From contig NZ_CP019331.1 in assembly GCF_002163835.1 (NCBI RefSeq), positions 1,835,001 to 1,899,000 on the forward strand: a stretch of DNA of 64,000 nt, given 5' to 3'. A program made the position numbers and the translations under genes. Every line of letters begins with the position of its first letter. Position 1 is the first letter of the stretch. The DNA is from Polaribacter sp. SA4-10. Lineage in GTDB: Bacteria; Bacteroidota; Bacteroidia; Flavobacteriales; Flavobacteriaceae. Shown piece after piece: positions 38,505-48,330 of the stretch. The notes below the pieces were generated by a model. It saw nothing but the letters and a program-made list of their open reading frames with translations. It searched no databases and was not told the origin of the DNA.

Positions 38505-41500
38505 TTATTCTAAAATAATTTTTTTAATTAATTTCCCTTCTTTCGTTTGCAGTTGCACAAGATAAACACCCACAGATAGACTTGGTATAGAAACTTCACG
38601 CTCCCCAGATCCTTCGAAAGTGGTCTTTAAAATTTGTTTTCCTACAAGCGAATACAATTTTAATTTTGTTTGCCCACCTGTCAAACCAGAAACACTTAAA
38701 GTAGTGGCATCTTTTACATAGAGCATTACATTATTTAATCCAAACGCATTATTAGTACTTAATACCGTTTTGGCCGTATGGATATAAAACCTTCCGATAC
38801 CGTTCATATCACTATCAATATTTATGGTATATGATGAAGTGTCATTTAATGCTGTAAATACATTTAAGACGCGGTCTTCTATAAAAACCTGTAAATCAGT
38901 TGGTAAATCAATAGAATCTGCAGTAAATGTAAGCTCCGTTCCCGCATCCGTTTTAATACCTAACGGAATAATCACGTCTTCAAAACCATATTTTGGTAAA
39001 GATTGTATCGTATAATTTACAGCATTTCCATCTTCTATTAAGTGTGTAAAAATATCTAAAGAAGCACCGTTAAAATTACCAATATCATATCCAGGATCTA
39101 AACCGGTAGTAGCCGTATCAAAATATTTGATGTTTGTTTTTACCGTAACACTGCTGTTAGATACGCTTACAACTATTTCTGGTACTGTCGTTTGATTTTT
39201 TTCAAAGACTGTTGTTCCTGTAGCGGGTTTCAACTGTCTTTTATCTTTATTAAAAGAAATATTACTTTGATTTTCTTTCATTTTTATAAAAAAACCTTGC
39301 CCTGGTGCAAAAGATCTATTATTAGTATCTACCTCAGTTACAGCAATGTATTTTTCTTGTGCGTTATCCCAAATATAAATACCCTTAAAAGTATCATGTA
39401 AAGAAGCTAAATTATCATTTAAAAAACTTGAATTTCCATTTTTGTTTGCAGCTAAATAGGTCGTATAAGGGTTTCCTATGGCAGACCAGCGATTTGCCGT
39501 TAAATTTTTAGAAATATCATTTATGTTTAATGATCCAGTAAAAGAAACTTCACCATCTGTAACTCTAGATATAGAATAGCTTTCACCTTGTAAAAACTCT
39601 TCTGCTGCTGGTGTCGCTGCTGTATAATATTTCCATGCATCGTTACTTTGTGATGAATCATAGCTTGCAATCGCATATTTTACAGGAGCAACAGTTGTAT
39701 TGGTTCGTATATTGTTATCTGCATTTTCTGCAAAAGAAAGTATCTCTTGACCAGAAACTGGTGGCGAAACAATGCTCCATTTATTTGCTAACAAACCACC
39801 TCTTTTATACGTGATGGTTCCTGAAGTAGCACCCTCTATAAGCAAAACACCACTATCTGCGCCATCAGACTCTAAAGAAAGAGAACCATTCGTTGTAAAA
39901 TTTCCGAGTATTGTTAATTCTTTGTCTTTAGGAATTACTAAAGAGGCTCCTGTGTTTAAAGTAAAATTATACATAGATATATCATCTACATCTAGGGTAA
40001 CACTTACGTTATCTGCTATAATAACATCTTGGTTTTCAGATGGATTTCCATTTGACCAATTACCATTTTCAGACCAATTACCATTTGCAGTAAAAGTGTT
40101 TGACTCCCTAGCACTATATTCGTATGATCCTATATCCCTGGTACCCACAATTGAAAACCCTCTTTGGTCTAAAAGCAGACTTGTTGTTGTACCACTATTT
40201 ATTGCTGGACTTCCAGCGCCGATACTATAGGTTTTTGTAAAGCCTCCGTTATCTGCTAAAGTACCCAATAATGGATCCTCTCCAACAATACAATCTGTAT
40301 ATACGCCAGCGAGGCCACCAGAAGAAGTATTTTCTATTAAACAGTTATTCACCGTCCAATTAGTGGCTTGTTCAGAGTACATTTGAGACCCTCCTAAAGG
40401 AGCTGTATTACCATAAAACAATGAGTTTGTTAGGTAAATTGGCTGCGGATTAGCGCCAGATCCCATTTGCATGTAAGCCCCACCATATGGAGCAGAATTC
40501 CCTACAAAAGTAGAATTCGTTATTCTAATGTCATTTGTAACTGTTGGTCTATTCATAATAGCACCTCCAGCATTACCACTGCTATTATCACTAAATGTGG
40601 AATTGGTAATTTCCATGTAATTAACTTGATCGTTAGGGAAAAAAGCGATTGCTCCTCCACCCATCATATCTCCTGGTCTACTTTCAGAAGTATGGTGATT
40701 GTCATAGTAGGTAGAATTTTCCGATATAAAGTTTGATATTTGCACATAAACACCTGCTCCACCTACACCGTATCCACCCCAACCAGTAGTTCCAACTCTG
40801 TTAGACTCAATGGCACAATCTTTTAACTTTAACGTTGTGTGATAGACAAACAGTGCTCCACCTCTATCATTACCATTGCTATTAGCAACATTCCCGTGTC
40901 TAATTGTTAGTTTTTCGAAGCTATTAAAATTAGTTTCAGCATAAGAACTATGCGTAATATTAAAAACTCTATCCGTTGCCGATCCAGCAACAGCATGCGC
41001 TTGTACTATCGTACTCGCAGGGCTCACACCAATAATTGAAAGCGACTTATTTGTTATCGTAATATTCTGTTCCGTAAAGGTTTGTGCCGCCAATAGCAAT
41101 ACATCTCCATTACCCGCAGCATCTATTGCACTTTGAATGGTAGTATAAGTTTCACCACTTCCAACGTTTATTTGCTCGATAAAATTTATACTAAGGTTTG
41201 TAGCGTAATTAGTGGTATTTGCAGCGTCACTATCGCTAAAAGCAGCATCTTGAAAAGTAATAGTAAGATTATTTAAGTCATTAGCATTTGCATGAGCACT
41301 TGCATTTCCTGTCAAGGAAAAAGTAAGTTGTAAGTTATTGTCTCTTGTAATTACAGCTGTTAATCCTGTTGGAACTCCAGTAACCACTGCCTTACCAGAA
41401 GTAACAAAATCTTCACCATCAGCACCGGTAAATGTTGCGCTTTCGTAGTTATTATGTGTTATGGTGGTTGTAGCAGTAACCGCACCGTTATTTGTACTAT

Positions 41501-43637
41501 TCTCTATGAATGTAGAAGAAGCGTACGTTACTTTTGGTGCAGCTAATTCAATTATTGGAGCTGGATCAGCGCCATAATTTCTTGACATATTCCAGTCAAG
41601 TGGAGAAGGTTTATTATAAGCATTCGCAGAGTATTGTGAACTATAATAGGAAGAAGTACTAGTACCTATCCAAGCATTATAACCATTACTTGTTAAATAG
41701 TAAGAACCATATTGCCAAACCTGCTTGTTACTGTTGTTTTTCCCGAAATATACGTATAGACCATTTACTGCTGTCGTACCTGCACCAGAAACCATATAGG
41801 AAGGGACAGGCAATTCTCTAGTTACGGTGATCCCATAATTTTTTATAGTTGTACCATCTGGAGATGTAACTTTTACATCTATTGTGTTTGCCCCCACATT
41901 TAAATCCAAAGGGTCTGATGCAGCACCAGATGCTACGGCAGTGTACGCTTCATCATTTACTCTTACTTGTATGGTTGCAGTCTCATTTGACTGTGTTTGG
42001 GTTGGGGTAACTGTAATGCTTGTTATTGTATTACTTACAGAGGAGGCCGTATAGGCTGTAGTACTTGGTGTAAATGTTGGACTTAATGTAGCCTCTGAAA
42101 TACTTAAGGCCTCTAAATCTGCATTCTTAAGAGGATCTCCATTACTAAATACTACTATTTTTTTACTTCCTCCAGTTGCAAAGTCTGTCTTACCATCTCC
42201 ATCTAAATCAAGTATCATTGCTTGTAGTGAAGTTCCCGTACTTAAAATATCTATCTTAGGATCAAAAGTTACTGTTCCAGCTGTAGTTGTTGTATTCGTT
42301 AAAATAAACACCGCTGCTCCACTCTGTGTTACAACCACATCTAGTTTGCCATCTCCATTAAGATCTCCTAGTGCAATTTTTTTTGCTCTACTTCCGATTG
42401 CAAAATCTGTTTTATTTGCAAAACTAACGGTACCGTTTGTACTCGTATTAAGCAATACAGATACATTCTCACCATAGAAGTTAACTGTTGCTATATCTAA
42501 TTTACCATCACCATCTAAATCACCTAATGCTAAATCAGTGGGCTCAGTACCACCGATTGTAAAATCTCCACTATTTACAAAGTTTAAAGTACCGCTTGTA
42601 CTTGTATTGCGTAATACTCGAATAGAAGTTCCTTTTGAAGTAATTGCAAGATCAGGTAGGCCATCACTGTCTATATCACCTATCATAATTCCTTTCGGTC
42701 CAATTCCTGCACCAAATTCAAATTTGGTAAAACTAACTGTTCCAACACTCCCAGTATTGCGAAACAGGAATACTTTACTTGTATCATTACTTGTATTATC
42801 ATTATATACAACAGCAATATCTGCCTTGCCATCTCCATCCAAATCGCTAATTGCCACATTCTGAAGTTTATAATCAGAAACTCCCGTAATCAAATTGATA
42901 GGATCTGCAAAACTTATAGAGCCTATCGCTGCAGTGGTATTTAAATAAACCTTCACATAGCTGTTATTATTATAATTGACTTCTACAATATCCAATTTTC
43001 CATCTGCATCTATATCTCCTACTGCAAGACTCGTATTATAACCGCCAGTATTAATACCAAGAGCAGTTTCAAAACTTGCAGTACCATTACCTCCGGTATT
43101 GCGTAGTATCAACATTATATTTGTTCCGCTACCTTCTGCGATAATTATATCTGGCTTACCATCTCCGTCTAAATCTCCAGTAGCAGCAATCTTGCTCGGC
43201 TCGGTTGTTCCTGTTGAGAAACTCTGCTCGGTGCTAAAATCTGCAGGGGTAAGAACCCCTTTACTAGGGCTATAAGTAGGAGTAAAAAACTTTTTGCTAT
43301 TTATAGTCTTATTAACAGATAAATCGACAAGTGTTAAAGGTCCGTAAGTTGCTCCAGCAGGAACTGTAACCGTTAAACTAGTGGCTGTTACCGCTGAAAC
43401 CGTTGCTTTTGTAGCTCCAAAAAACAAAATATTGTTAGCAGGTATTGTGTTAAAATTGGTTCCAGTAATTGTTACCGTTTCTCCTGCATCTCCTGTTAAT
43501 GGAGTAAATGAACTAATAGTAGGAAGCGTTTGAGCATTGACTTCTGCAAAATGAGAGAACAACACAAGGCAGATAAAAACCTTATAACAGGACTTGCGTA
43601 AAGTTTTAGATAAAAATAGAAAAGTAACTTTCTTCAT
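38505..43637 (-). CDS. 1710-residue secreted T9SS cargo with IPT/TIG, FG-GAP, cadherin-like and beta-helix domains
   Basis: A very large extracellular protein. After the signal peptide (to VNAQ, about residue 36) comes an IPT/TIG domain (PTISSFTPLTGDAGETVTIT), then about seven FG-GAP/VCBS repeats with calcium-loop motifs such as DLDGDGKPDI (about 150-520) that should form a beta-propeller. Next is a cadherin-like sandwich (LSISEATLSPTFTPSTTAYT), a spacer with a Tyr/Asn-rich segment, and a right-handed parallel beta-helix (about 860-1130, YTTIQSAIDAAGNGDVLLL and SIGAGSPAINSG). The last 80 residues are a type A T9SS sorting domain ending LKLYSLVGKQILKTTF...GVYLVQLQTKEGKLIKKIILE. It may be an adhesin or a carbohydrate-binding surface protein; no catalytic motif is clear. 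A good -7 element lies 84 bases upstream. Confidence 0.85.
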   Translation of the reverse strand: MKKVTFLFLSKTLRKSCYKVFICLVLFSHFAEVNAQTLPTISSFTPLTGDAGETVTITGTNFNTIPANNILFFGATKATVSAVTATSLTVTVPAGATYGPLTLVDLSVNKTINSKKFFTPTYSPSKGVLTPADFSTEQSFSTGTTEPSKIAATGDLDGDGKPDIIIAEGSGTNIMLILRNTGGNGTASFETALGINTGGYNTSLAVGDIDADGKLDIVEVNYNNNSYVKVYLNTTAAIGSISFADPINLITGVSDYKLQNVAISDLDGDGKADIAVVYNDNTSNDTSKVFLFRNTGSVGTVSFTKFEFGAGIGPKGIMIGDIDSDGLPDLAITSKGTSIRVLRNTSTSGTLNFVNSGDFTIGGTEPTDLALGDLDGDGKLDIATVNFYGENVSVLLNTSTNGTVSFANKTDFAIGSRAKKIALGDLNGDGKLDVVVTQSGAAVFILTNTTTTAGTVTFDPKIDILSTGTSLQAMILDLDGDGKTDFATGGSKKIVVFSNGDPLKNADLEALSISEATLSPTFTPSTTAYTASSVSNTITSITVTPTQTQSNETATIQVRVNDEAYTAVASGAASDPLDLNVGANTIDVKVTSPDGTTIKNYGITVTRELPVPSYMVSGAGTTAVNGLYVYFGKNNSNKQVWQYGSYYLTSNGYNAWIGTSTSSYYSSQYSANAYNKPSPLDWNMSRNYGADPAPIIELAAPKVTYASSTFIENSTNNGAVTATTTITHNNYESATFTGADGEDFVTSGKAVVTGVPTGLTAVITRDNNLQLTFSLTGNASAHANANDLNNLTITFQDAAFSDSDAANTTNYATNLSINFIEQINVGSGETYTTIQSAIDAAGNGDVLLLAAQTFTEQNITITNKSLSIIGVSPASTIVQAHAVAGSATDRVFNITHSSYAETNFNSFEKLTIRHGNVANSNGNDRGGALFVYHTTLKLKDCAIESNRVGTTGWGGYGVGGAGVYVQISNFISENSTYYDNHHTSESRPGDMMGGGAIAFFPNDQVNYMEITNSTFSDNSSGNAGGAIMNRPTVTNDIRITNSTFVGNSAPYGGAYMQMGSGANPQPIYLTNSLFYGNTAPLGGSQMYSEQATNWTVNNCLIENTSSGGLAGVYTDCIVGEDPLLGTLADNGGFTKTYSIGAGSPAINSGTTTSLLLDQRGFSIVGTRDIGSYEYSARESNTFTANGNWSENGNWSNGNPSENQDVIIADNVSVTLDVDDISMYNFTLNTGASLVIPKDKELTILGNFTTNGSLSLESDGADSGVLLIEGATSGTITYKRGGLLANKWSIVSPPVSGQEILSFAENADNNIRTNTTVAPVKYAIASYDSSQSNDAWKYYTAATPAAEEFLQGESYSISRVTDGEVSFTGSLNINDISKNLTANRWSAIGNPYTTYLAANKNGNSSFLNDNLASLHDTFKGIYIWDNAQEKYIAVTEVDTNNRSFAPGQGFFIKMKENQSNISFNKDKRQLKPATGTTVFEKNQTTVPEIVVSVSNSSVTVKTNIKYFDTATTGLDPGYDIGNFNGASLDIFTHLIEDGNAVNYTIQSLPKYGFEDVIIPLGIKTDAGTELTFTADSIDLPTDLQVFIEDRVLNVFTALNDTSSYTINIDSDMNGIGRFYIHTAKTVLSTNNAFGLNNVMLYVKDATTLSVSGLTGGQTKLKLYSLVGKQILKTTFEGSGEREVSIPSLSVGVYLVQLQTKEGKLIKKIILE

Positions 43638-43720
43638 AATCGTTTAATTTGTTTTATAAAAAAAATGAGTTATACATAATTAGACCAAAAAAAAATATGC
43701 GGTTTAATTATCTGATACTG

Positions 43721-43728
43721 CAAATATA
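43721..43728 (-). promoter_or_regulatory. -7 element of the large cargo gene
   Basis: Minus-strand TATATTTG matches TAnnTTTG exactly. A TTTG at the complement of 43746-43749 serves as a possible -33 box and overlaps the proximal AAATCAGAC repeat. Confidence 0.65.
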
Positions 43729-43746
43729 AAGACAAGTATAGTACCC

Positions 43747-43777
43747 AAATCAGACCAACTTGTGCCCTAAATCAGAC
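43747..43777. promoter_or_regulatory. Pair of AAATCAGAC direct repeats
   Basis: AAATCAGAC occurs at 43747-43755 and 43769-43777, 22 bases apart, about two helical turns. The proximal copy covers the predicted -33 region of the cargo gene. Direct repeats two turns apart are a usual binding arrangement for AraC-type dimers, and an AraC-type hybrid regulator is encoded nearby (44502-47270). The rest of the 367-base gap shows nothing else recognisable. Confidence 0.5.
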
Positions 43778-44004
43778 ATTTTAATCTTTTTGTAAGATAA
43801 AAAGTGAAGTTTTTAAAGAATTATTTTCTTAGACCAAAACTTTCTTTTACTACTAGATGAAGAGGAAATATATTTTACTTTATTTTTTGTCATCGGGTTT
43901 GTGTTGCATGACCTAATTAATTGCCTCCAAAAAAGAGTGTCTCGTTGGAGTGTCTACCTTTGATATGACGATTTTTATGAGCTTATAAATTTTATATTTG
44001 ACTT

Positions 44005-44427
44005 ATGGTAAAAAAGTATGACAATGAACTTAAAGTTATAATCGTAGAACTGTTAAATTCAGGTATTAAAACAAAACAAGTTGGTGAGGATTATGACTTA
44101 AGCTTGGGTATGGTTGGGCATTGGAAACGAGAATACAAGTTAAAATCTGAAGATTTTTCTAAAAAGAAGGAAGCATCTCTAGCAGGTCAAGAGCTCAAAG
44201 CACTAAAGGAAGAATTAAAGAATGGAATGATGGAACGTGACATCTTAAAAAAGGTGGTAAGCAAACCACCCGAAAACGATGTTTTCTCCTCTTACTATCA
44301 AATATCCAAGAGTAACCTATAGATTAAATGGTATAATTATAAGAGGCTACATTCTGCCTTAGGTTATAAATAGCCAGTAGAAATGGAAACAGCGTTAATA
44401 ATTAAAAACAATAAAAATATAGCTTAA
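44005..44427 (+). mobile_element. IS3-family insertion sequence remnant
   Basis: An OrfA frame (44005-44322, 105 residues) starts MVKKYDNELKVIIVELLNSG with the HTH of IS3-type OrfA and the leucine-zipper end ERDILKKVVS. After its stop, 44323-44427 encodes the C-terminal end of an OrfB integrase (IKWYNYKRLHSALGYK, then an in-frame TAG, then PVEMETALIIKNNKNIA). The DDE catalytic core of OrfB is missing, so an internal deletion fused the two ends and the element cannot move by itself. Terminal inverted repeats were not identified. It lies between the cargo gene and the hybrid regulator inside the thrC-flanked island. Confidence 0.8.
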
Positions 44428-44501
44428 GAAAATAGTGACAAATTTATTAGATATTTCACGTTTCCCAAGGATAAATTCCTAATCTTAATTGGTTATTTTG
44501 T

Positions 44502-47270
44502 TTATGTAGAAAAAGAATCAGAGGGCTTTTCCCCAAACCTCTTTATATATTGATTTGAAAAGTATTGAACTTTAGTAAAGCCAACTTTATAAGCAGCTTC
44601 TGCTACAGAACTTACTTGACGGTTTTCTAGGAATGATTTTGCTTTTATTAAGCGTATTTCCTTAATGAACTGCACAGGTGTATAACCGGTAAGAAGTTTT
44701 ACTTTTCTTAGCAATTGGCGCTCACTGAGCAACGTTTCTGATGCCAAATATGAAACATTTAATACATCGCTGTCAATATACTTTTCTATTAGATTTTTTA
44801 ATTTTTTAATGAATGTTGCATCCACAGTATCTCTGTTATCAACATCTAAAGGTAATTCTTCCACTGCTTGCTTTCTAACAATCCTATTCTCCAAAATATT
44901 CCTTGTTCTCACCAGTAGTTCTTCTGGACTAAAAGGTTTTGTGAGGTAATCATCTACTCCTAATCTAAGTGCAAACAATTTATCCTCTTCTAATGCTCTT
45001 GCTGTTAGCATGATCATGGAAATATTTTTGAATCTCTTGTCACCTTTTATATTTTTTAGCAATTCAAATCCATCCATTTTTGGCATCATCACATCAGAAA
45101 TAATAATATCAATGGTGTTGTTTTCGAGTATTTCTAGTGCTTCTAAACCGTTTGTAGCCTCAAGTACTCTAAAAAATGGCTTCACTATCGATATAATAAA
45201 TGCTCGCATCTCTTTATGGTCTTCTGTTAGTAACAGGACTGGCTTTTCTATTTCGAAAATAGCTGCATATTTCGTGATGCTGTTACCAAGACTACTTTTG
45301 ATTATGTGAACGTTTACTTTATCAACAACGATTTCAGCGGTCCCTAAAATTACATTTTTGAGTGGAAATGAAAAAATAAACTCACTTCCAACACCCAATT
45401 CACTAACTACACATATAGATCCTTTATGAAGCTTTGCCAACTCTTGTGCTAGCGCCAGTCCAATTCCTGTTCCTCCACTGGCTTTAATATCTGATTGTGC
45501 TGATTGATAAAATCTTTCGAAAACATGCTGCACATCATCGGGATGAATACCTTGTCCATAGTCCTTTACACTAATAACCATTTTTTCATTCTCCTCTTTT
45601 ATACAAACGGTGATTTTACCATTGTCTGCTGTAAATTTGAAAGCATTAGACAAAAGGTTGTTCATGATTTTAGCAAATTTCAATTCATCGATAGCTATTG
45701 ACAGCTCCTTCTCATAGCTGCAATCCACATGGAAATTAATTTTTCTGCTATGAATCTCTGATTGATATGCTGCGAATAGCTCATTTAAAAATGAGTAAAT
45801 TTGTACAGGGTTTTCGACAAGTTCTAGCTTGCCTGCCTCTAATTTTGTCCAGTCAAGAATTTCGTTTACTAAATTCAATAAATTTTTTCCATTGTTCTTC
45901 ACCACCGTCAACTGATTGGTTACAGCAGCATTAATTTTTCCATGCTCACCCATAATCACTGCTTCTATTGGACCATTAATTAAAGTAATAGGGGTTCTTA
46001 GTTCATGAGAGATGTTCGCAAAAAACCTGGATTTAATTTTGTCTAAGGCTTCTAATTTTTTATTCGTTTTTGTGATTTTATTTCGGCTCCAAAAAATGAG
46101 CCCTACAATCAGTAGCAGTAAAAATAAGGTGACGCTCAAAATCAACCTTTGTTTCCCCTGAAATTTTTGTTCAGCACGTAATACATCGTTTTTTAATTCC
46201 ACGCTATTCACATGATGTGTAACCTGTACTTCCGCTAAGTTTTCATAAAAATTATTGCTATTAATCTCTGACTGAAAAAAAAAGAAACAATGATAAAATT
46301 CCAGTGCCTCTTTATACATACCTTTATTTCTAAAGCAAACAGATAAGTTATTAAACGAGTTCGCTGCTAACCCCTTAATTCCAGCAAATATAGAAATATC
46401 AAGTGCTTCTAAATGGTATGGAATGGCTTTATCATATTCTTGTTTCATACGAAAATGATACCCCATATTATTTAAGATATAGGCCTGTAGTAAATAATTA
46501 CCACTTTCTTTGGCTATCAATAAACCTTCTTTAAATGTTTCAATTTCCTTCTCGTCCTCCTGATACAGACCAACTGCATTTAAATGTCGCGCTAAGGACT
46601 CCATCATCAATGTATCAGACCTGCTTAAATTCCGTTTTAATAACTCAACAGCTTTTTTAGCATATGTTAATCTTATGTTGTCCTCCTTTTCCAGCAGAAG
46701 TTTTGCATAAAGCAGATAAGATTTACTGAGTGGATCCTTTAAGGTTTCAAATATTTCGATGGCCCTTAAAAAATAAGAATCATATGGGCGATCTATTATA
46801 TTTCCCAATCGGATGCTGTTGGCAATTTCGAAACATGCGATAGCGATGGTCCTATTCTCTTGCAATTTTTCTGCCAAGTAAAGAGTCCTCGTGTAATATT
46901 GATAGGCATCATTTATATTTTTTACCCATTTAGACGCTCTACCTAATCTTTCGTTCAATTTCATTTCCAATCTTTCATCTCCCGCTACTTTGGTCAATTG
47001 AACTTTTAGCTCTTGTATGCTATTCGCTGATTTCTCGTTTTTTAGATTTTCTAAAATTAGTACTCTTTCTGATGCTGTTGAAACTTGAGGTAATAAACGG
47101 ACCAATGAGGCTGTTTTTTTTGATAATTGATAGCTGTGAGCCTGGCTATTTTTTGTGATTTTTGTTGCATTTATTCCACTCGTATCTACTGATACACTAG
47201 TTTGAGAAAAAGCAAAAGGGTTATACAAAAGAATTACAAAAAGTAAGAGCAGAAAAGTAATTTTCTTCAT
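44502..47270 (-). CDS. Hybrid two-component regulator: TPR sensor, histidine kinase, receiver, AraC-type HTH
   Basis: The start is set at the ATG at 47268-47270 (MKKITFLLLLFVILL), which opens a signal peptide; the upstream ATG adds eight residues. Residues about 90-360 are periplasmic TPR repeats, followed by a transmembrane helix (LILSVTLFLLLLIVGLIFW). The kinase has the H box FFANISHELRTPITLI, N box NNLLSNAFKFT and G boxes (DYGQGIHPDDVQHVFERF and GGTGIGLALAQEL). The receiver has the acidic pair in LLLTEDHKEM, phospho-acceptor Asp in IIISDVMMPKMDG and Lys in LTKPF. The AraC domain ends AAYKVGFTKVQYFSNQYIKRFGEKPS. All catalytic residues are present. It probably controls the large cargo gene in the same island. 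A series of palindromic 11-bp repeats lies upstream. Confidence 0.92.
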   Translation of the reverse strand: MKKITFLLLLFVILLYNPFAFSQTSVSVDTSGINATKITKNSQAHSYQLSKKTASLVRLLPQVSTASERVLILENLKNEKSANSIQELKVQLTKVAGDERLEMKLNERLGRASKWVKNINDAYQYYTRTLYLAEKLQENRTIAIACFEIANSIRLGNIIDRPYDSYFLRAIEIFETLKDPLSKSYLLYAKLLLEKEDNIRLTYAKKAVELLKRNLSRSDTLMMESLARHLNAVGLYQEDEKEIETFKEGLLIAKESGNYLLQAYILNNMGYHFRMKQEYDKAIPYHLEALDISIFAGIKGLAANSFNNLSVCFRNKGMYKEALEFYHCFFFFQSEINSNNFYENLAEVQVTHHVNSVELKNDVLRAEQKFQGKQRLILSVTLFLLLLIVGLIFWSRNKITKTNKKLEALDKIKSRFFANISHELRTPITLINGPIEAVIMGEHGKINAAVTNQLTVVKNNGKNLLNLVNEILDWTKLEAGKLELVENPVQIYSFLNELFAAYQSEIHSRKINFHVDCSYEKELSIAIDELKFAKIMNNLLSNAFKFTADNGKITVCIKEENEKMVISVKDYGQGIHPDDVQHVFERFYQSAQSDIKASGGTGIGLALAQELAKLHKGSICVVSELGVGSEFIFSFPLKNVILGTAEIVVDKVNVHIIKSSLGNSITKYAAIFEIEKPVLLLTEDHKEMRAFIISIVKPFFRVLEATNGLEALEILENNTIDIIISDVMMPKMDGFELLKNIKGDKRFKNISMIMLTARALEEDKLFALRLGVDDYLTKPFSPEELLVRTRNILENRIVRKQAVEELPLDVDNRDTVDATFIKKLKNLIEKYIDSDVLNVSYLASETLLSERQLLRKVKLLTGYTPVQFIKEIRLIKAKSFLENRQVSSVAEAAYKVGFTKVQYFSNQYIKRFGEKPSDSFST

Positions 47271-47404
47271 AATAGTTCTTGGTGAAATAAACAACTCTTA
47301 TAAAGAAGAATGAGACCACTTCGTTAATTTATGAGTGTTTTATTGGGGTATTTTTTTTATTAGTATGCACTAATTCTATTTAAACTTCGAATAGGTAGAA
47401 ACAT

Positions 47405-47448
47405 CCTAAATTTAGGGTAAATTTACGGTAAATTTACGGTAAATGTAA
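47405..47448. repeat. Tandem 11-bp palindromic repeats upstream of the hybrid regulator
   Basis: The palindrome CCTAAATTTAGG (47405-47416) is followed by GGTAAATTTAC at 47416 and again at 47427, and by GGTAAATGTAA at 47438. The period is 11 bases, one helical turn, and each core GTAAATTTAC is itself palindromic. They lie about 135-180 bases before the regulator start. The remaining DNA up to 47685 shows no gene that I can recognise. Confidence 0.7.
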
Positions 47449-47685
47449 TCTTAAATAAAGGAATCTGGTTGATTATAAAATTTAAATTGAAACAGCAATA
47501 ATACTCATTGTTGTTTAAAAATTAAGTGCTAAAGGTTTATTTCCATTCGGTAGCGGAAGATTTTCCAATACGAGGTAAACATATTTTCTTCCAATTATTA
47601 CACAATGCTGGGTTTCAAAAATGACAAAAATACAGCACCAAGAGCTTGTAAATAAGTGTAAAAAGAGACTTAAATTATTGTCTTT

Positions 47686-47766
47686 ATGGAAGATTTAAAA
47701 AAAAATAAAAAGGTCGCCATAAAAATTACCAAGTCTAAAAATTTAAAGGCTTATTTGATGAAATAA
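47686..47766 (+). pseudogene. Fragment of a threonine synthase 3' end
   Basis: A 26-codon frame ends KKVAIKITKSKNLKAYLMK and TAA; thrC ends TKVAIKATSYEDLKAYLMK. The last nine codons are almost identical at the DNA level and the preceding eight still match in protein pattern, so this is a thrC tail with no body. A copy of the thrC terminator follows. It marks one boundary of the 9.5-kb island. Confidence 0.7.
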
Positions 47767-47830
47767 TCAAATGCGGTACTTCTATAAAAGTAAAAAATCC
47801 TAACAATTTATATTGTTAGGATTTTTTTTT
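47741..47830 (+). repeat. Direct repeat, copy 2: thrC tail and terminator
   Basis: Matches 38188-38275 from ATTTAAAGGC through the hairpin AATCCTAACAA/TTGTTAGGATT and its T run, with G for A in AAATRCGG, T for A before the hairpin and two extra Ts at the end. The offset between copies is 9553 bases. Confidence 0.9.
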
Positions 47831-47832
47831 GT

Positions 47833-48018
47833 TGGCTACAAAGACAAGAAATTCCCATATTTGAGTTTTTAGAAAGTTTTTCACCTATTAAAGCGGCTAA
47901 AACAAAAGAAACACACCCCTCTTTAGATGTAAGCACCTTGTTTCCTGAAAACAAAAAACGCTATTCTTATAAGGGTTCATTAGATGAAGTTTTAAAATTA
48001 AAAAAAACATACCATTAG
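47833..48018 (+). pseudogene. C-terminal fragment of an unidentified protein
   Basis: An open frame without start codon runs from the end of the thrC-tail repeat to a TAG at 48016. It encodes WLQRQEIPIFEFLESFSP and ends with YKGSLDEVLKLKKTYH, about 61 residues with normal-looking amino-acid use. It looks like the 3' end of a gene cut by whatever event placed the thrC tail here. I do not recognise the family. Confidence 0.45.
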
Positions 48019-48250
48019 ACAATTATAGCAAGGAACAACCTATTAATGATAGCAGTGTTTTTTAAAATCTACATCATTAAAACAGGTATTAATACGCTAT
48101 ATTTTCATACTTAAAACGAGTAACTTGGCTTATTGCTTTTTTAAGTATAAACAGCTCCATTTGGAACGCGAGCATAAAACACTTTAAAAGAAATAGGAAT
48201 ATTTGCGGTAATCCACATGTATAATTGCTTTAATAAAACAAATTGTTATA

Positions 48251-48300
48251 AAGCGTAAAACATCAGTATGTCCTGCCAAATAGGTTAAGTATACTGACAT
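48251..48300. other. Inverted repeat before the cassette array
   Basis: ATCAGTATG (48262-48270) and ATACTGACAT (48291-48300) can pair around a 20-base loop, and GCGTAAAAC just before it resembles the start of the first attC-like site. It could be a decayed cassette site. The rest of 48019-48330 shows no gene. Confidence 0.3.
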
Positions 48301-48330
48301 AACATAATGCTGACAAACGTTAATTTTAAA

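Noticed and set aside
47521..47640. Possible decayed gene between the hybrid regulator and the thrC-tail repeat
   Set aside because: No frame longer than about 20 codons and no recognisable protein pattern on either strand.
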